DNA of 64,000 bases from Frankia sp. QA3 (GTDB lineage Bacteria > Actinomycetota > Actinomycetes > Frankiales > Frankiaceae): positions 1,337,781 through 1,401,780 of the forward strand of contig NZ_CM001489.1 in the NCBI RefSeq assembly GCF_000262465.1, written 5' to 3'. Made by a program: the position numbers and the translations under genes. This document shows positions 44,960 through 54,034 of this stretch, in pieces (the stretch's first letter is position 1; each line of letters opens with the position of its first letter). The notes below the pieces were generated by a model. That model had not been told where the DNA came from and ran no database searches. It was given only the letters and a program-made list of their open reading frames with translations.

Positions 44960-45639
44960 GGTCGTGTCTCCTCCGTGTGGGCGGGCCGCGCCGGGCCCGC
45001 CGGGTCGATCGGGTTCTGGTCGATCGGGTCGGCGACGGGCGGCGCAGCCGCCGGCACCGTCGCCAGCACCCGGCGCAGGGCGCGTTCGAGCGTCGAGAGG
45101 TCGTCCAGGCCCGGCCCGCTGACGCCTGCGGCGGCCAGGCTCGGATGCGTGCCGCCCGCCGCCACCAGCCCCCGGGCCGCGAGCCAGCCGGTGAACAGCA
45201 GGTAGGTGGCGGTGAACAGCTCGACCGCCGCGGGCTCGGGCAGGCCGGCGCCGCGCAGGATCGCCAGCGCCGTGCCGGTGAGCCGGCCGGCCGCGGCGGA
45301 GGGCAGCGACGCCGTCAGCGCCCGCATCCCCGTGCCGGGGTAGCGCCGGAACGCCTCGTCCATCGCGGTGACGAGCCCGACGTACTGGTCCACCCAGGGC
45401 GCGGCCGGATCGAGTTCGAAGCGGATGTCGGCGGCGACCGCCTCGACGACCCGGTCGGCCAGATCCTCGCCGCCGCGCAGGTGGTAGTGCACCGCGGGCG
45501 GGGTGACGCCGAGCTCGTCGGCGACGGCGCGCACGGTCAGCCGGTCGAGGCCGCCGCGCTCCACCACGCGCAGCGCGGCGTCGAGCACGTCGCGCTGGGT
45601 CAGCGGCGCCGGCTGCGTCCCACCGCGCCTGCGTGCCAC
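44956..45639 (-). CDS. TetR-family transcriptional regulator
   Basis: A 227-residue regulator. The helix-turn-helix is at about residues 14-60 (LTQRDVLDAALRVVERGGLDRLTVRAVADELGVTPPAVHYHL), followed by a ligand-binding helical domain with a TetR_C-like pattern. The GTG at 45639 is chosen because GGGAGG lies six bases upstream; the longer ORF begins at a TTG with no ribosome site. It is divergent from the flavin monooxygenase at 45766, and the arrangement suggests that it represses both its own operon and that gene. Confidence 0.88.
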   Translation of the reverse strand: MARRRGGTQPAPLTQRDVLDAALRVVERGGLDRLTVRAVADELGVTPPAVHYHLRGGEDLADRVVEAVAADIRFELDPAAPWVDQYVGLVTAMDEAFRRYPGTGMRALTASLPSAAAGRLTGTALAILRGAGLPEPAAVELFTATYLLFTGWLAARGLVAAGGTHPSLAAAGVSGPGLDDLSTLERALRRVLATVPAAAPPVADPIDQNPIDPAGPARPAHTEETRP

Positions 45640-45765
45640 CGGCCGCCTCCCGTCCCGTGTCCGCCCGCCCTGTGTCCGGCGGTCGTGTGTCCGCAACCGT
45701 TTATCCCGCCCCGGGCTCCATTATGCCATAGTAAATCATCGCGGTCATGACCTGAGGAGGCCGAA
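45640..45765. promoter_or_regulatory. Divergent tetR/monooxygenase promoter region
   Basis: The 126-bp gap contains an AT-rich stretch near 45707-45740 suitable for -10 elements in both directions and three copies of TGTCCG spaced irregularly near 45657-45692. No perfect long dyad is visible. The AGGAGG box of the monooxygenase is at about 45753-45759. Confidence 0.4.
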
Positions 45766-47022
45766 ATGAGCAGCGACGTCGACGGCGACCTGGACAGCGA
45801 CATCGTCGTCATCGGGGGTGGGGTGGGCGGCTGCGCGCTCGCGACCCGCCTCGCCACGGCGGGTCTGGGTGTCACGGTGCTGGAGCGCGAGCGCGTCTAC
45901 CGCGACCAGATCCGCGGCGAGGCGATCGCGCCGTGGGGCTTCCGCGAGGCCGTCGAGCTGGGCCTCGGCGACACGGTGCTCGGCACCGAGGGCGCGTCGG
46001 TGATCAGCAGGATGGTGCCCTACGACGAGATGCTGACCGTCGACCGCGCCCGCACCGCGGCGATGGACCTGTCCACGGCCGTGCCCGGCGCCCCGGGGAT
46101 CATCGGCGTGGGCCATCCGGAGCTGCGCGAGGCGCTGGCCACCGCGGCGGCCAAGGCCGGCGCGACGGTCGTGCGCGGGGTCGGGCGTTCCACGGTGGAA
46201 CCGGGCCCGGCGCCGTCGGTCACCTACGAGCTCGACGGGGCGCACCACACCCTGCGCGCCCGGCTCGTCGTCGTCGCCGACGGCAAGAACTCCGCCACCC
46301 GCACCGCGCTCGGCATCCCGATCACGGTGACCACTCCCCGGGTGATGCTCACCGGCCTGCTGGTCGACGACGGCGGCGCCTGGGACCGGGCCGAGACGAC
46401 ACTCGGCGTCGACGGGCGCAACCAGTACGTCGTCGTGCCCCGCGGGGCCGACCTGATCCGGCTCTACATCGCCAGGTCCGCGACCGACCCCGAGCGGTTC
46501 AACGGGCCCGAGCGGGTGGCCCGCTTCCTGGCGGCGTACCGCTCGCCGGCGCTGCCGTGCCCCGACGCGCTCGCCGAGGCCACCCCGGCCGGGCCGTGCG
46601 CGACCTTCCCCATGACGGACGCCTGGACCGACAACCCGCTGCTACCTGGGATCGCGCTGCTCGGCGACGCCGCCGGCTGGAGCAACCCGGTGACCGCCCA
46701 GGGGTTGAGCATCACCCTGCGCGACACCCGGGTGCTCGCCGAGGCCCTGCTCGACACCCCCACCTGGACCCCCGACACGCTGCGCGGCTACGCCGAGGAA
46801 CGCGGCGAGCGGATGGCGCGGCTACGCTTCGCCACCGCGCTGACCGATCTGCTGTCCGCGTTCGGCATGCCCGAGCGGGCGGCGAAGCGCCGGCGGATGA
46901 CGAGGCTGCTACGCGAGCGCCCGGACCTCGGCGCCGCGCTCGGCGCCGTCCACGCGGGCCCCTGGGCGCTCGGCCCCGAGGCGTTCTCCCCGGACATCCT
47001 CACCACCCTCGCCCTTGCCTGA
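45766..47022 (+). CDS. FAD-dependent monooxygenase (PHBH-fold)
   Basis: A 418-residue flavin monooxygenase. The FAD motif IVVIGGGVGGCALATRLA is at about residues 13-30, DG-type motif VVADGKNSATR near 168-178, and LLGDAAGWSNPVTAQGLS near 299-316. It has a strong TGAGGAGG ribosome site. Probable target of the divergent TetR regulator, a pattern typical of xenobiotic detoxification or aromatic hydroxylation. Substrate unknown. Confidence 0.87.
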   Translation: MSSDVDGDLDSDIVVIGGGVGGCALATRLATAGLGVTVLERERVYRDQIRGEAIAPWGFREAVELGLGDTVLGTEGASVISRMVPYDEMLTVDRARTAAMDLSTAVPGAPGIIGVGHPELREALATAAAKAGATVVRGVGRSTVEPGPAPSVTYELDGAHHTLRARLVVVADGKNSATRTALGIPITVTTPRVMLTGLLVDDGGAWDRAETTLGVDGRNQYVVVPRGADLIRLYIARSATDPERFNGPERVARFLAAYRSPALPCPDALAEATPAGPCATFPMTDAWTDNPLLPGIALLGDAAGWSNPVTAQGLSITLRDTRVLAEALLDTPTWTPDTLRGYAEERGERMARLRFATALTDLLSAFGMPERAAKRRRMTRLLRERPDLGAALGAVHAGPWALGPEAFSPDILTTLALA

Positions 47023-47054
47023 CCCGCCCTCGCCGGACCTGGCAAGGCGGGGGC

Positions 47055-48002
47055 TCAGGCGGTCGCGCGGGCGTCGGCGGCCAGGCGGCGCAGGAACTCC
47101 TCGACCACGTCGACCAGCTCGCCGACGACGTCGCCGGGCACGTCGGGACTGAGCACGGCCGGCAGTTCGGTCTCGGCCGAGCCGGCGAAGCTGCGGGTGC
47201 TCAGGCGGACCATCGACTCGAACAGGGGAACCCCGAGGCTGGCGGCCTGGTGGATGTGGGGCCGCAGAAAGCTGGTCGGCTGGCCGCGGTAGTACTGGAC
47301 CATCATGAGCACGACGCCGAGCACGCGCGGCTCGAGGCGTTTCGCCGCGGGCTGCACGCCGGACTGCAGGTCCGCGACCCGGTTGTACTCCCAGACGTAG
47401 CGGCGCAGCTTGCCCAGCAGGTGCTCGATGCCGAGCGCGGAGAAGTTGTCCGGGCGGGCCGGGATGAGCACGTGGTCGCAGGCGGCGATCGCGGCGCGGG
47501 TCATCACCCCGAAGTGCGGCGGGCAGTCGATGAGGACCAGGTCGTAGTCGCTCATCCCGGGGGAGGCCAGCCCGGTGGCGAGGCGCTGGTAGACGTCGAA
47601 GTAGTGACGGGTGGACCGGTGCGCCTGCGCCCCGCCCAGGTGGGCGGCGAGGTTCATCTCGATGTCACCGAGGGACAGGTGCGAGGCAAGCAGGTCCAGG
47701 GTGCCGCCGCGCTCGGCGACGGCGGCGGCGGCGACCGGCGGGGTCGTCACATAGCCGGCCAGCGGGGGCGGGAGGGTCTCCGGCCGCCAGGACTCGAACC
47801 AGGCCTTCATGGTCCTGCGGTGGTCGGCGAGCTCGGAGCGCCAGGCCTCCGGCTGGTAGAAGGAGAAGGTGAGGTTCGCCTGCGGGTCCAGGTCGATCAG
47901 CAGGACGCGGCGGCCCAGCCGAGCGATGGCGGCGCCGATGTTCGCGGTGAGCGTCGTCTTGCCCACCCCGCCCTTGTAGCTGGCGATCGCCACGACCTTC
48001 AC
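47055..48002 (-). CDS. ParA/Soj-like ATPase
   Basis: A 315-residue deviant Walker A ATPase. KGGVGKTT is at residues 10-17, the signature LIDLDPQANL near 35-44, and DLVLIDCPPHFGVMT near 155-169. Such ATPases move plasmids, chromosome origins or large protein assemblies by cycling on nucleoid DNA. No parB-like gene or centromere-like repeat is next to it, so it is an orphan. Starts at a GTG after GCGAGGA. Confidence 0.88.
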   Translation of the reverse strand: MKVVAIASYKGGVGKTTLTANIGAAIARLGRRVLLIDLDPQANLTFSFYQPEAWRSELADHRRTMKAWFESWRPETLPPPLAGYVTTPPVAAAAVAERGGTLDLLASHLSLGDIEMNLAAHLGGAQAHRSTRHYFDVYQRLATGLASPGMSDYDLVLIDCPPHFGVMTRAAIAACDHVLIPARPDNFSALGIEHLLGKLRRYVWEYNRVADLQSGVQPAAKRLEPRVLGVVLMMVQYYRGQPTSFLRPHIHQAASLGVPLFESMVRLSTRSFAGSAETELPAVLSPDVPGDVVGELVDVVEEFLRRLAADARATA

Positions 48003-48357
48003 CGCATCCTCGCTCCCGGTCGTGCGCCCCGCCCGACCGCGCGGTGACGTCTCCTCGTGCCTGGCCGGACCGGCAACTGCTCCGTGTCCGGCTCACAAGC
48101 AGACTACGGCCGTTGCGGAATCGCCCCCGTGGCCCGGGAAAAACACCGCCACGACGGCCGGCCCGTCCCGGCCTGCGGGGTGGCCGGATCGGGCGATGGG
48201 GCCACGGCCCGCGGCGGCGGCGCCGGGCCGCCCGCGACGCCACCGGGGCAGCGCCGGGCGTCGCGCGCAACGGCCCGCCCCGGCGGCGTCCAGACGGCGC
48301 AGACAGGCCCCTTCCGGCCGGTGAGGTGGCCGCATCGGGCGCCCCTGCGCCGACCGG
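48003..48357. other. 355-bp gap without a recognisable gene
   Basis: The interval lies between the ParA-like gene and pheA, both leftward. All open frames are Pro/Arg/Gly-rich shadows. The stretch next to 48002 should contain the parA promoter. I see no repeat or dyad of note. Confidence 0.5.
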
Positions 48358-49302
48358 TCACGGGTCCTGCTTGTCGCCGCGGCCGTCCAGGCAGCGGGAG
48401 AGCCAGTCGGCCGCCGCGGCGAACTTGCGGTCCGTCACCTCCGACCGCACGGACGCGGCCTCGCCGTCGGCCCGCGGATACGACCCGAGGAAGCGGACCT
48501 TCGGGCAGATCCGGTAGAGCCCCATCAGGGCCTCGCCGACCCGGCGGTCGCTGGCATGCCCCTCCGCGTCGATGGAGAAGCAGTACTGCCCGAGGCCCTC
48601 GCCGGTGGGCCGGGACTCGATCCGCATCAGGTTGACCCCGCGCACGGCCCACTCCTGCAGCAGCTCCAGCAGCGCGCCCGGATGGTTCTCGGTCAGCCAC
48701 GCCACCGCGGACGTCTTGTCCGCCCTGGTCGGCGCGGCGATGCGGCCGGGGCGGCCGAGCAGGACGAAGCGGGTCGTGGCGTCGGCGGCGTCGTTGACGT
48801 CGGTCACCAGCGCCTCCAGGCCGTAGAGGCGCCCGGCGAACTCCCCGGCGAAGGCGCAGTCGAAGCGCCCGTCGCGGACCAGGCGCGCCCCCTCGGCGTT
48901 GGACGCGGCCGACTCCCACTCGGCGTGCGGCAGGTGCGCCGCGAGCCAGCGCCGCACCTGGGCCTGGGCGATCGGATGGCCGGTGACCGTCTTGACGTCC
49001 TCCAGGGTGGTGCCCGGCCGCACGAGCAGGGCGAAGCTGATCGGCAGCAGCACCTCACGGTAGATCATCAGGGGGCTGCCGGTCGCGAGCTCGTCGAGCG
49101 TGGTGGTCACGGCGCCCTCGACGGAGTTCTCGATCGGCACCAGCGCGCCGGCCGCGTCGCCGCTGCGCACCGCGTCCATCGCCGCCGTCACGGAGGCGGA
49201 GGGCACCAGCTCGCCGGTCGCCGCCTCCGGCAGCGTCTGCAGCGCGGCCTCACTGAAGGTCCCCTCGGGGCCGAGGTAGGTGTAGCGGGCCTGGGCAGGC
49301 AA
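48358..49302 (-). CDS. pheA: Prephenate dehydratase
   Basis: A 314-residue monofunctional prephenate dehydratase, converting prephenate to phenylpyruvate in phenylalanine synthesis. The catalytic domain begins YLGPEGTFSEAAL (about 8-20), has VPIENSVEGAV (about 58-68) and the conserved TRF triad in DATTRFVLLG (about 178-187). A C-terminal ACT domain (about 200-280) with ESRPTGEGLGQYCF binds phenylalanine as feedback inhibitor. The start is a TTG with a perfect AGGAGG six bases upstream. Lies 98 bp downstream of the E2 gene. Confidence 0.95.
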   Translation of the reverse strand: MPAQARYTYLGPEGTFSEAALQTLPEAATGELVPSASVTAAMDAVRSGDAAGALVPIENSVEGAVTTTLDELATGSPLMIYREVLLPISFALLVRPGTTLEDVKTVTGHPIAQAQVRRWLAAHLPHAEWESAASNAEGARLVRDGRFDCAFAGEFAGRLYGLEALVTDVNDAADATTRFVLLGRPGRIAAPTRADKTSAVAWLTENHPGALLELLQEWAVRGVNLMRIESRPTGEGLGQYCFSIDAEGHASDRRVGEALMGLYRICPKVRFLGSYPRADGEAASVRSEVTDRKFAAAADWLSRCLDGRGDKQDP

Positions 49303-49342
49303 GTCAGACCTCCTAGGACCGGATCGGGCAGCACCCGTCGGT

Positions 49343-49388
49343 GGGTGCTGCGTGGACTGTCGGGTGCTGCGTGGACTGTCGGGTGCTG
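49343..49388. repeat. 19-bp tandem repeat between the E2 gene and pheA
   Basis: Two perfect copies of GGGTGCTGCGTGGACTGTC plus a partial third fill most of the gap between the E2 stop (49401) and the pheA ribosome site. Confidence 0.95.
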
Positions 49389-49400
49389 GGCAGGGGGCGG

Positions 49401-50777
49401 TCAGAGGTGGCGCAGCAGCATGGTGGGGTCCTCGACGGCGTCGGCGACGAAGCGCAGGAACGCCCCGGCGGTGGCGCCGTCGCAGACCCGGTGGTCGAAG
49501 GTGAACGACAGCTGCACGACGCTGCGGACGGCCAGCGCGCCGTCCACCGCCCAGGGCCGGGCGACGATCCGGCCGACGCCGAGCATCGCCGCCTGCGGGT
49601 GGTGGATGATCGGCGTGGACCCGTCGACGCCGAAGACGCCGTAGTTGTTCAGCGTGAACGTGCCGCCGGTCAGCTCGGCCGGGGTGAGCCGGCCCGCGCG
49701 GGCGGCCGCGGTCAGCCGGGTGAGCTCCGCGGACAGCCGAGCCGTGGTCATGTCCTCGGCGTGATGCACCACGGGCACGGCCAGCCCGCGCGGCGTCTGC
49801 GCGGCGAACCCCAGGTGGACGCCGCCGTGGCGGCGCACGCCGGTGGCGCGGCCGTCGGTGTCGGTGACGACGGAGGAGTTGAGCTCGGGCGAGCGGAGCA
49901 GCGCGGCGACACAGACGCGGGCCAGGATCGCCAGCAGCCCGATCCTGGGTTCGGCGCCGCCGGCATTGAGGGCGTCCCGGGCGGCGAGCAGGCCGGTGGC
50001 GTCGGCGTCGACCCAGCAGGTGGCGTCGGGCACCTCGCGCCGGCTGCGGGTGAACGTCTCCGCCGCCCGCCGCCCGATCGCATCCAGGGCAACGACGGTC
50101 GAGTCGGACTCGGCGGGGTGCGGCGCGGGGGCCTGCGTGCCCCCGACGGCGGCCTCGACGTCGCGGCGCATGATCAGCCCGCCTGGGCCGGTGCCGCTCA
50201 GCGCCTGCAGGTCGACGCCGTTGTCGCGGGCGAGGCGGCGCACAAGGGGCGACACGACCGCGACAGCGGTCCGCGGGGCCGATGATCCCACCGGCCCGGA
50301 CCACGCTGGCGGCCCGGACGGCCCCGCCGCCCCGGACGGACCTGACGGCCCCGAGGGCATCGCCGGCCGTGGGGTCGGGATGGTGGCGTTGACCCGTCGG
50401 CGGCGCGGCCGGGCGGGTTCGGTGCTGACGCCGTAGCCGACGAGGATGTTCCCCGACCCCGACCCCGAGGTCGAGGTCGAACCGGACGCCGTCGGCGAGC
50501 CGGCACCCGGAGCCGAGGGGGCCGGTGCCGGCTCCCCGACGGCCACGGTGATCAGCGCGGCGCCGACGGGGACGCCGGTGCCGGCGGGGCCGGCCAGCGA
50601 GGTGACGACCCCGGCGTAGGGGCAGGGGACCTCGACGACGGCCTTGGCGGTCTCCACCTCGGCGACGGGCTGGTCGACGGTGATGACGTCCCCGACGTCG
50701 ACGAACCAGCGGACCACCTCGGCGGAGGTCAGGCCCTCGCCGAGGTCGGGAAGGGCGAAGGTGCGTACCGCGGCCAC
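49401..50777 (-). CDS. Dihydrolipoamide acyltransferase (E2) of a 2-oxoacid dehydrogenase complex
   Basis: A 458-residue E2 subunit. An N-terminal lipoyl domain has its lipoylated lysine at K45 (VETAKAVVE), followed by a Pro/Ser/Gly-rich linker, an E1/E3-binding domain with VSPLVRRLARDNGVDLQALSGTGPGG (about 208-233), and a catalytic domain ending in DHRVCDG with H429 and D433. It transfers the acyl group to CoA. The GTG start is four bases after the E1beta stop. Only one lipoyl domain is present. Together with the E1 genes this is most like a branched-chain 2-oxoacid dehydrogenase, which also makes branched starter acyl-CoAs. Confidence 0.9.
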   Translation of the reverse strand: MAAVRTFALPDLGEGLTSAEVVRWFVDVGDVITVDQPVAEVETAKAVVEVPCPYAGVVTSLAGPAGTGVPVGAALITVAVGEPAPAPSAPGAGSPTASGSTSTSGSGSGNILVGYGVSTEPARPRRRRVNATIPTPRPAMPSGPSGPSGAAGPSGPPAWSGPVGSSAPRTAVAVVSPLVRRLARDNGVDLQALSGTGPGGLIMRRDVEAAVGGTQAPAPHPAESDSTVVALDAIGRRAAETFTRSRREVPDATCWVDADATGLLAARDALNAGGAEPRIGLLAILARVCVAALLRSPELNSSVVTDTDGRATGVRRHGGVHLGFAAQTPRGLAVPVVHHAEDMTTARLSAELTRLTAAARAGRLTPAELTGGTFTLNNYGVFGVDGSTPIIHHPQAAMLGVGRIVARPWAVDGALAVRSVVQLSFTFDHRVCDGATAGAFLRFVADAVEDPTMLLRHL

Positions 50778-50781
50778 GGGC

Positions 50782-51768
50782 TCACTGCTCCCACTGGAGT
50801 CGGGCGACGGCGTCGAGGATGCGGTCGACGCTGGGCAGATGGTGCTTCTCGAGCATGGGCGGCGGGTAGGGGATGTCGTAGCCGGTGACCCGAAGCACGG
50901 GGGCGGCAAGATGGTGGAAGCACCGCTCGGTGACCCGGGCGGCGATCTCCGCGCCGACGCCGGCGAAGCCCGCGGCCTCGTGGACGACGACGGCGCGGCC
51001 CGTTGCGCGCACCGCCGCGCAGACCGTCTCGTCGTCGAACGGCACCAGCGAGCGCAGGTCGACGACCGCGAGATCCCAGCCCTCCGACCGTGCGGCCTGC
51101 GCCGCCTCCAGGCAGACGGGCAGCGACGGGCCGTAGGTCAGCAGGGTCGCCGAGGTGCCCGGCCGGCGCACCATCGCCCGGCCGATCGGCGCCACCACGG
51201 CCGTCGAGACGTCGGCCGGCGAGAAGTCCGCCGCCGACCAGTAGAGCCGCTTCGGTTCCAGGAAGACCACGGGGTCGTCCGAGGCGATGGCCGAACGCAG
51301 CAGCCCGTAGCTGTCGGCGACCGTGGCGGGGGTGACGACGTGCAGGCCGGGGGTGTGCGCGTAGTACGCCTCGCTGGAGTCGCTGTGGTGCTCGACGCCG
51401 CCGACGCCGCCGCCGTACGGCACGCGGATGGTGATCGGCAGGCCCATCCGCCCGGCCGTGCGGTTGCGCATCTTCGCCACGTGCGAGACGACCTGCTCGA
51501 ACGCCGGGTAGGCGAAGGCGTCGAACTGCATCTCCACGACCGGCCGCAGTCCGTACATGGCCATGCCGACGGCGGTGCCGAGGATGCCCGCCTCGGCCAG
51601 CGGGGTGTCCAGGCAGCGCTGCGCCCCGAACTCGGCGGCCAGCCCGTCGGTGACCCGGAACACGCCGCCGAGGGTGCCGACGTCCTCGCCGAGGACGTGG
51701 ACGCTGGCGTCCTCGCGCAGCGAGTCGCGCAGCGCCGCGTTGAGGGCCGCCACCATGGTCGTGCTCAT
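50782..51768 (-). CDS. 2-oxoacid dehydrogenase E1 beta subunit
   Basis: A 328-residue transketolase-fold E1 beta chain, with the segments GEDVGTLGGVF (about 27-37), LDTPLAEAGILGTAVGMAMYGLRPVVEMQF (about 53-82) and the C-terminal GYDIPYPPP. With E1 alpha it binds thiamine diphosphate and decarboxylates a 2-oxoacid. ATGA overlap with E1 alpha. Confidence 0.93.
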   Translation of the reverse strand: MSTTMVAALNAALRDSLREDASVHVLGEDVGTLGGVFRVTDGLAAEFGAQRCLDTPLAEAGILGTAVGMAMYGLRPVVEMQFDAFAYPAFEQVVSHVAKMRNRTAGRMGLPITIRVPYGGGVGGVEHHSDSSEAYYAHTPGLHVVTPATVADSYGLLRSAIASDDPVVFLEPKRLYWSAADFSPADVSTAVVAPIGRAMVRRPGTSATLLTYGPSLPVCLEAAQAARSEGWDLAVVDLRSLVPFDDETVCAAVRATGRAVVVHEAAGFAGVGAEIAARVTERCFHHLAAPVLRVTGYDIPYPPPMLEKHHLPSVDRILDAVARLQWEQ

Positions 51769-52943
51769 CGGGCCTCGTCCTCGGCGGCGGTGGCGGCGTC
51801 GGCATCCGCGTCGAGGCGCGCCGCGAGCTCCGCGGCCTGCTCGCGCAGCTGGCTGGTCGGCTCGGCGTAGACGTGGGCGAACAGGGAGTCCGGATCGGGA
51901 TCCGGCGGGTTGTCGAACTGGGCGCGTATCTCGGTGGCGAGGTCCTCGGCTGCCTGCGCGGCGGCGGCCACCCCCGCGTCGTCGAGCAGCCCGGCGGCGC
52001 GCAGATGCCCCTCCAACAGCGTCAACGGGTCGCGGGCCCGCCAGGCGGCGACCTCGGCCGCGCTGCGGTAGCGGGTCGCGTCGTCGGCGTTGGTATGCGC
52101 GTCGAGCCGGTAGGTGATCGCCTCGACGAGCACCGGGCCGCGTCCCGACCGGGCGTGCTCGACCGCTGCGGACAGCACGCTGTGCATCGCCAGCGCGTCG
52201 TTGCCGTCGACCAGGCGGCCGGCGATGCCGTAGCCCACCGCCTTGTGGGCGAGCGTCGGCGCCGCGGACTGGCTGGCCAGCGGGACGGAGATCGCGTAGC
52301 CGTTGTTCTGGACCAGGAACACCACGGGCGCGCCCAGCACCCCGGCGAAGTTCAGCGCCTCGTGGAAGTCGCCCTCGCTGGTGCCGCCGTCGCCGACCAG
52401 GGCGAGCGCGACCAGGTCCTCGGCCGTCTCGGGATCCGCCGCCGCGCGCAGGCGGGCGGCGTGGGCCAGGCCCACCGCGTGGGGCGCCTGGGTGGCCAGC
52501 GGCGTCGACAGCGGCGCGATCCGGTGCTCGTAGGGGTCATAGCCGCTGTGGGCGTGCCCGCGCATCAGCGTCAGCGCGTCCAGCGGCCGCACGCCCCGGG
52601 CCACCACCGCGAGGGTGTCGCGGTAGCTCGGGAACAGCCAGTCCGGCTCCCGCAGCACCATCGCCGCGGTGATCTGGCAGGCCTCCTGGCCGGTGGACGC
52701 CGGATACACGGCGAGCCGGCCCTGCCGGGTCAGCGTCGTGGCCTGCTGGTTGAAGCGGCGGCCGAGGACCAGCCGGCGGTACAGGTCGCGCTGCAGCTCG
52801 GCGTCGAACGTCTTCGCCGCCGGCGTGCCGAGGATGCGCACCGGCTCGGGGTCGGGCAGTAACGGCGCGGGGTCACGGCGCGGGCCGTGGGAGTTCGGTG
52901 GCCCGACGAGGCCGGGTGCGGTGCTGTCGTCGAGGACGGTCAT
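51765..52943 (-). CDS. 2-oxoacid dehydrogenase E1 alpha subunit
   Basis: A 392-residue thiamine-diphosphate-dependent E1 alpha chain. The TPP motif starts at GDGGTSEGDFHEALNFA and ends at QNNGYAIS (about 200-230), and YRLDAHTNADDATRYR (about 283-298) matches the phosphorylation-loop region. An AAGGTGG box precedes the ATG at 52943; the longer ORF upstream is low-complexity. First gene of the leftward E1alpha-E1beta-E2 operon. Sequence style is nearest to branched-chain 2-oxoacid dehydrogenases. Confidence 0.92.
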   Translation of the reverse strand: MTVLDDSTAPGLVGPPNSHGPRRDPAPLLPDPEPVRILGTPAAKTFDAELQRDLYRRLVLGRRFNQQATTLTRQGRLAVYPASTGQEACQITAAMVLREPDWLFPSYRDTLAVVARGVRPLDALTLMRGHAHSGYDPYEHRIAPLSTPLATQAPHAVGLAHAARLRAAADPETAEDLVALALVGDGGTSEGDFHEALNFAGVLGAPVVFLVQNNGYAISVPLASQSAAPTLAHKAVGYGIAGRLVDGNDALAMHSVLSAAVEHARSGRGPVLVEAITYRLDAHTNADDATRYRSAAEVAAWRARDPLTLLEGHLRAAGLLDDAGVAAAAQAAEDLATEIRAQFDNPPDPDPDSLFAHVYAEPTSQLREQAAELAARLDADADAATAAEDEAR

Positions 52944-53415
52944 GGCCCACCTTCGGGACTCGGTGGTGGAATGGGGGGCTGCCTGCCCAAGCCGGCCTGC
53001 CCCGAGCCGCCCTGCCCCGAGCGGCCCTGCCCCGCATCGGCCGCCCCGAGCTCCCCGCGTCGCGGCTGGCGGGCCTCGTCGCGCCTGGCCTCGCACTGCC
53101 GGGCCTGCGGTACCTGGACCGATCGGGCCGGGCGTCGCGGACGGTGACAAGCCGGTCGCGCCGCTGCCCGGCGGGGACCAGGCCGGCCACCCGGCGGTCG
53201 AGGCGCACGGGCTTGCGGGGCCCGCGCGGTGGCATGCCGCGGTGGTGCCGTCCGAGGCGATCCCCGGCCGGAACCGCAGCGGCGGCCGGGCCGCGCCGGG
53301 GCGCCGGTGGTCGGCCGGCCCCGGTGGATCGCGGCTCGGGAAGCGGAGCGCGGCCTGGGAAAGCGCCGGCGCGTCCTGACCCGGGGCCGCCTCCTGTCCC
53401 GGGACTGCGACACAC

Positions 53416-53521
53416 GGCTTGGGGCTGCGTCATGCGTGGGGCTGCGTCATGCTTGGGGCTGTTTCACGGCTTGGGGCTGTTTCACGGCTTGGGGCTGTTT
53501 CACGGCTTGGGGCTGTGGCAT
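53416..53521. repeat. 17/18-bp intergenic tandem repeat, about six units
   Basis: Units GGCTTGGGGCTGCGTCAT, then a 17-bp copy, then three copies of (G)GCTTGGGGCTGTTTCAC and a terminal variant follow head to tail. Two subtypes (CTGCGTCAT and CTGTTTCAC) occupy separate halves, so the array expanded in at least two steps. Confidence 0.92.
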
Positions 53522-53834
53522 GGGCTGCGCCGCGGTTACTGCCGGACGGCGTCCGGGCGGACACCGGGCAGGGTCAGACGGAGGATGCCGTGGCAGCGTG
53601 CGGTCCGGCCCGAGCTGGTCCGGTTCGCCGGCAGGCCCGGTTCGGGCGCCGTCGGTGGTCACGATCCGTCTCCGCTCACCTACTTCGCTCTGGGTCGGCT
53701 CCGGTGTATTCCCGGAGTCCGCATCCGCGCTGTGGCCGGCCTCTGCGACCGATTTTCCACCGCCTTTCGACGCTTGGATCGTGGCGATAATCACCTTGGG
53801 TTGACTGTGGGGCGTGGATTGTTGCGCGGCCCAC

Positions 53835-53851
53835 CTTCTACGTCATGTAGA
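53835..53851. promoter_or_regulatory. 17-bp dyad in the intergenic region
   Basis: TTCTAC and GTAGAA flank GTCAT. The perfect 6-bp dyad is in an AT-richer part of the 1.1-kb gap. It could be an operator, but no flanking gene start is close: the SnoaL-like gene at 54035-54451 ends toward it. Confidence 0.35.
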
Positions 53852-54034
53852 AATGACCTCGTCGGCCCTGTGGCCGCCGGGGGGATGATGGCGGATCGGC
53901 CATTACGGTGCTCCGCGACCGAGCCCCCGAAGTTGTGTCATGCCCAGATGTCAGCGTGGTTCGGGTATGGTTCGGCCCGCCCATCGCCGTGGGCGAGAGG
54001 TGGGCGGTCCCGGCCGCCGGCGGCCGGGTGGGAA

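Larger units (their letters stand above)
52944..54034. other. 1.1-kb gap with repeats and no convincing gene
   Basis: No ORF here has credible codon usage. Near 52985-53040 a 17- to 18-bp unit (GCCCTGCCCCGAGC-like) is repeated three times, and a longer array lies at 53416-53521. The stretch 53700-53960 is less GC-rich and carries a small dyad; it probably contains remnants of a promoter. The E1 alpha promoter must be near 52950-53000. Confidence 0.5.

Noticed and set aside
53416-53521. Array considered as a CRISPR
   Set aside because: Units follow head to tail with no unique spacers, and no cas genes are in the window. The same holds for all other arrays here.
53447-53794. Possible 115-residue minus-strand protein ending in PQAVKQ repeats
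   Set aside because: The repeats are only the 18-bp intergenic array read in one frame. The N-terminal part has no similarity that I recognise and lacks a ribosome site.
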